NCBI GenBank assembly: GCA_023429855.1 | Contig: JAEZDB010000111.1 | Coordinates: forward strand, 1 to 7,026 | DNA length: 7,026 nt | From: Actinomycetes bacterium | GTDB taxonomy: Bacteria > Actinomycetota > Thermoleophilia > Solirubrobacterales > Solirubrobacteraceae | Direction: 5' to 3' | In this document: positions 5,680 to 7,026 of the stretch, in pieces | Layout of the letters: every line of letters begins with the position of its first letter | Position numbering within the stretch: the stretch's first letter is position 1 | The notes under the pieces: model-generated | What the model saw: the letters and a program-made list of their open reading frames with translations, nothing else | What the model was told of the DNA's origin: nothing | Databases searched by the model: none | Program-made: the position numbers and the translations under genes

Positions 5680-5759
5680 GGGACGCTGCCACTCCGGCAT
5701 GGGCGCGTAGGCGCTCAAGTTCTGCTCCGCGCGGCCGATCTCTGGCAAGACAGCGTCCC
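5680..5759 (+). promoter_or_regulatory. Possible structured leader of the 44-aa small gene
   Basis: GGGACGCTG (5680-5688) and CAGCGTCCC (5751-5759) can form a perfect 9-bp stem closing an 80-base segment. Inside are a small GCGC-GTAG-GCGC hairpin (5703-5714) and a CCGCGCGG palindrome (5728-5735). A second GCGTCC at 5774-5779, close to the ribosome-binding site, could pair with 5681-5686 instead. The position before a short gene suggests cis-regulation, but no known riboswitch family is recognised and the GC content makes chance pairing likely. Confidence 0.3.
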
Positions 5760-5783
5760 GTCCCTTTGGCGCTGCGTCCTTCC

Positions 5784-5790
5784 AGGAGAG
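5784..5790 (+). promoter_or_regulatory. Ribosome-binding site of the 44-aa small gene
   Basis: AGGAGAG precedes the ATG at 5799, with 10 bases between AGGAG and the start codon. It is the strongest Shine-Dalgarno on the plus strand here and the main reason to accept the short reading frame downstream. In-frame ATGs at 5805 and 5814 are less well spaced. Confidence 0.6.
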
Positions 5791-5798
5791 AGTCCCTG

Positions 5799-5933
5799 AT
5801 GCTGATGTCTCGCATGGATCGCGTTCGCGCGACCGCCCGCCTGCTGCCGACCGTGCCCGTGATCGGCGTGGTCGTCGTCCTCAACGCGTTCGGTCTCGCG
5901 CCGGTCGCGGTCGAGCGCGCCAGTACGCCGTAG
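5799..5933 (+). CDS. Small single-pass membrane protein, 44 aa (unknown)
   Basis: This 44-codon frame runs from ATG to TAG. The N-terminus is basic (SRMDRVRATAR, residues 4-14). Then comes one hydrophobic segment of about 24 residues (15-38, including VIGVVVVLNAFGLAPV), long enough to cross the membrane once with the basic end inside, and a short polar tail ending ERASTP. I do not recognise the family. GC by codon position is about 75/48/89%, a clear coding signature, and an AGGAGAG ribosome-binding site precedes it. A strong hairpin 8 bases after the stop would end its transcript before the convergent hydrolase gene. Possibilities include a small membrane regulator, a secreted peptide precursor, or a small hydrophobic toxin; nothing in sight decides between them. 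No promoter is evident. Starts at 5805 or 5814 would give 42 or 39 residues. Confidence 0.6.
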   Translation: MLMSRMDRVRATARLLPTVPVIGVVVVLNAFGLAPVAVERASTP

Positions 5934-5941
5934 CCACGTCT

Positions 5942-5975
5942 GGCGCCCGCCCGCGGCCCGCGGCACGCGGGCGCC
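5942..5975. terminator. GC hairpin, likely bidirectional terminator
   Basis: GGCGCCCGC (5942-5950) and GCGGGCGCC (5967-5975) form a perfect 9-bp GC stem. The 16-base loop itself holds CCGCGG twice. It sits 8 bases after the stop of the plus-strand small gene and 1 base after the stop of the minus-strand hydrolase, exactly where convergent transcripts should end. There is no T run on either side, as is common for actinobacterial terminators. Confidence 0.6.
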
Positions 5976-5976
5976 G

Positions 5977-7026
5977 CTAGTCTCGAGCGGCCGCTGACGC
6001 CTCGGCGGCCGCGAACCCGACCCGCTCGATCCACGTGCGGAGCTGCGCGTAGACGTCGGGGTGGGTGAGCAGGTCGAAGTGGTGCAGGCCCGTGAGCCGC
6101 AGGCCGTGCTCGACCTTGAACTTGACCTCGCGCGCACGCCCGATTCCAGACGCGCTCGGGTCGCGCACAAGCAGGTCGCCAAGCGCGCGGCCGACCGGCC
6201 CGGCCGTGAGGGTGGCGCCGACGAAGTAGTAATGCGCGCTCGGCAGAAAGGGCGTCTCCTGGCAGCGGTCGCGCAGGAACTCGTCGGGGTCGTGGCCGTC
6301 CCAGTCGGCTTCGGTGACGGCGCCGAAGCGCAGGTCCTTCACGCCGACGCTGCGTCGACGCAGCAGCGCGCTGATCGCCTGCGTCTCGGGGAACTGCCCG
6401 AGCGCCCAGTCGAGCAGGTGCACGCCCTTCTCCAGGTCGGCGCCGAGGTGCGGCGAGCCGAGGCAGAACACGTGGCGCACGCGCTCCGTCCAGTCCCAGC
6501 CGTCGACCTCGCCGTAGTGGCAGGCGCTGCGCGCGACGAGCCCGCCAAGCGAGTGCCCCACGAGCACGAGTTCGTCGATGTCGACGGGCCAGTGGCGGGC
6601 GAGCTGGTCGAGCAGTGCCGAGAGGTCGCGGCCGTTCTGCGAGATGCGAGCGCCGCTGTTGAAGCGCACGTAGACCGGGGTGAAGTCGAGGTCGTCGCGC
6701 AGGAGCTCCCCGAACGGCGTCGGCGGCTCGGCGGTCTTGTTCTTGCGGGTGAGGTCGACGCCGTTCCACGCCAGCTCGGTCTCGCACAGGCCGTGCAGGA
6801 ACACGGCGACGCGGGTGGTCGCCTCGGGGTACGCGGCCGCGAGTCCGGGCGTGTCGGCGGTGATCACGTCGCCGCCGCCGGCGGGGCGCAGCGTCATCGG
6901 CTGGGCGAGCGCGTTGCCCGTCTCGACGAGGTAGTCGCCCCAGATGCCGTTGATCGCGCCGACCGCGACCAGGCCCGCCGGGGTCGCGTCGAGCGGGGTG
7001 TAGTCGCGCGGCTGGTTGCGGGCCCA
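5977..7026 (-). CDS. Alpha/beta hydrolase (lipase/esterase), 5' end off window
   Basis: The frame is open to the window edge, so the N-terminus is missing; 349 residues are visible, numbered here from the first codon at the edge. An ATG at 6897 exists, but the 43 codons before it read as sensible protein (for example VAVGAINGIWGDYLVE), so the true start lies beyond 7026. RVAVFLHGLCETELAWNG (72-89) is the first core strand with the HG oxyanion region. VLVGHSLGGLVARSA (154-168) is the nucleophile elbow with Ser159. GDLLVRDPSASG (283-294) probably supplies the acid (Asp284), and GLHHFDLLTHPDVY (313-326) the histidine (315 or 316). This is a complete-looking Ser-Asp-His hydrolase of the esterase/lipase or PGAP1-like type. 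It differs from the lipase at 1757-2707 in motif detail and is not a recent duplicate. Whether it is secreted cannot be told. It converges with the 44-aa gene across a hairpin. Confidence 0.85.
   Translation of the reverse strand, partial: WARNQPRDYTPLDATPAGLVAVGAINGIWGDYLVETGNALAQPMTLRPAGGGDVITADTPGLAAAYPEATTRVAVFLHGLCETELAWNGVDLTRKNKTAEPPTPFGELLRDDLDFTPVYVRFNSGARISQNGRDLSALLDQLARHWPVDIDELVLVGHSLGGLVARSACHYGEVDGWDWTERVRHVFCLGSPHLGADLEKGVHLLDWALGQFPETQAISALLRRRSVGVKDLRFGAVTEADWDGHDPDEFLRDRCQETPFLPSAHYYFVGATLTAGPVGRALGDLLVRDPSASGIGRAREVKFKVEHGLRLTGLHHFDLLTHPDVYAQLRTWIERVGFAAAEASAAARD

Larger units (their letters stand above)
5378..5976. other. Long gap between large genes: two small ORFs and repeats
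   Basis: This 599-base stretch has no long conserved gene. It holds, in order: the propeller-gene promoter; a 46-codon minus-strand frame (5441-5581); an 11-bp inverted repeat with GAGGT repeats (5587-5643); a 9-bp inverted repeat spanning 80 bases (5680-5759); a 44-codon plus-strand frame with a ribosome-binding site (5799-5933); and a GC hairpin (5942-5975). I find no tRNA-like fold and no clear -35/-10 promoter for the plus-strand small gene. Confidence 0.6.

Noticed and set aside
5300..5710. A 136-codon plus-strand frame across the gap
   Set aside because: It overlaps the propeller signal peptide in antisense. Within 5441-5581 its codon-position GC pattern is the wrong way round compared with the minus-strand frame. 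No ribosome-binding site or domain is seen.
5686..5710. GCCACT followed by GGGCGC, vaguely like part of a cobalamin riboswitch
   Set aside because: The other conserved cobalamin-riboswitch blocks are absent, and no B12-related gene lies downstream.
5378..5976. Possible tRNA, attachment site or mobile-element scar in the gap
   Set aside because: No cloverleaf with a TTCGAAT-type arm, no integrase or transposase fragment, and no terminal repeats with target duplication were found.
5633..6787. A 384-codon open frame on the minus strand overlapping the second hydrolase
   Set aside because: It is out of frame with the GHSLGG hydrolase, its composition is dominated by Arg, Ala and Pro, and it lacks any motif.

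Overview
The window is very GC-rich (roughly 70% by eye). Its genes show strong third-position GC bias, some apparently leaderless promoters, and one secreted protein ending in a lysine-rich beta-domain. This suggests a high-GC actinobacterium, most plausibly of the Solirubrobacterales/Thermoleophilia type. That placement is inferred from protein style, not from a marker gene. I see no rRNA, tRNA, CRISPR array, phage gene or insertion sequence. Most of the window reads as ordinary chromosome.

Layout from left to right. Positions 1-109 hold two GC-rich hairpins, then a LysE/RhtB-type amino-acid exporter (110-784, +). It is followed after 33 bases by an NAD(P)-binding atypical SDR (818-1750, +). 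Converging on that pair, with a 6-base gap, is a secreted alpha/beta-hydrolase lipase (1757-2707, -). The lipase is divergent from a TetR-family regulator (2862-3515, +), followed by a VOC/glyoxalase-fold protein (3567-3968, +). The VOC stop codon is shared with that of a convergent gene: both use one CTAG. That gene encodes a secreted propeller-like protein with a Gly/Pro linker and a basic C-terminal domain (3965-5377, -).

The stretch 5378-5976 looks empty in a long-ORF search but is not. It carries two short reading frames with clear coding-like base composition: 46 codons on the minus strand (5441-5581) and 44 codons on the plus strand (5799-5933). The second has an AGGAG ribosome-binding site and a membrane segment. 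Between them lie a long inverted repeat with GAGGT repeats and a second possible RNA structure. A strong GC hairpin separates the plus-strand small gene from the last gene, a second alpha/beta hydrolase (5977-7026, -), whose N-terminus runs off the window.

The best-supported regulatory circuit is the lipase/TetR divergent region. The lipase promoter has a TTGTCA / 17 bp / TAGGTT arrangement. A near-perfect 18-bp palindrome sits at the predicted start of transcription, and a smaller inverted repeat covers the -35 box. The TetR gene has a TACACT box 7 bases before its GTG, consistent with a leaderless transcript. A simple reading is that the TetR protein represses the lipase. I did not find a convincing large novel system. 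The most novel material is the pair of small genes and the structured DNA between them.
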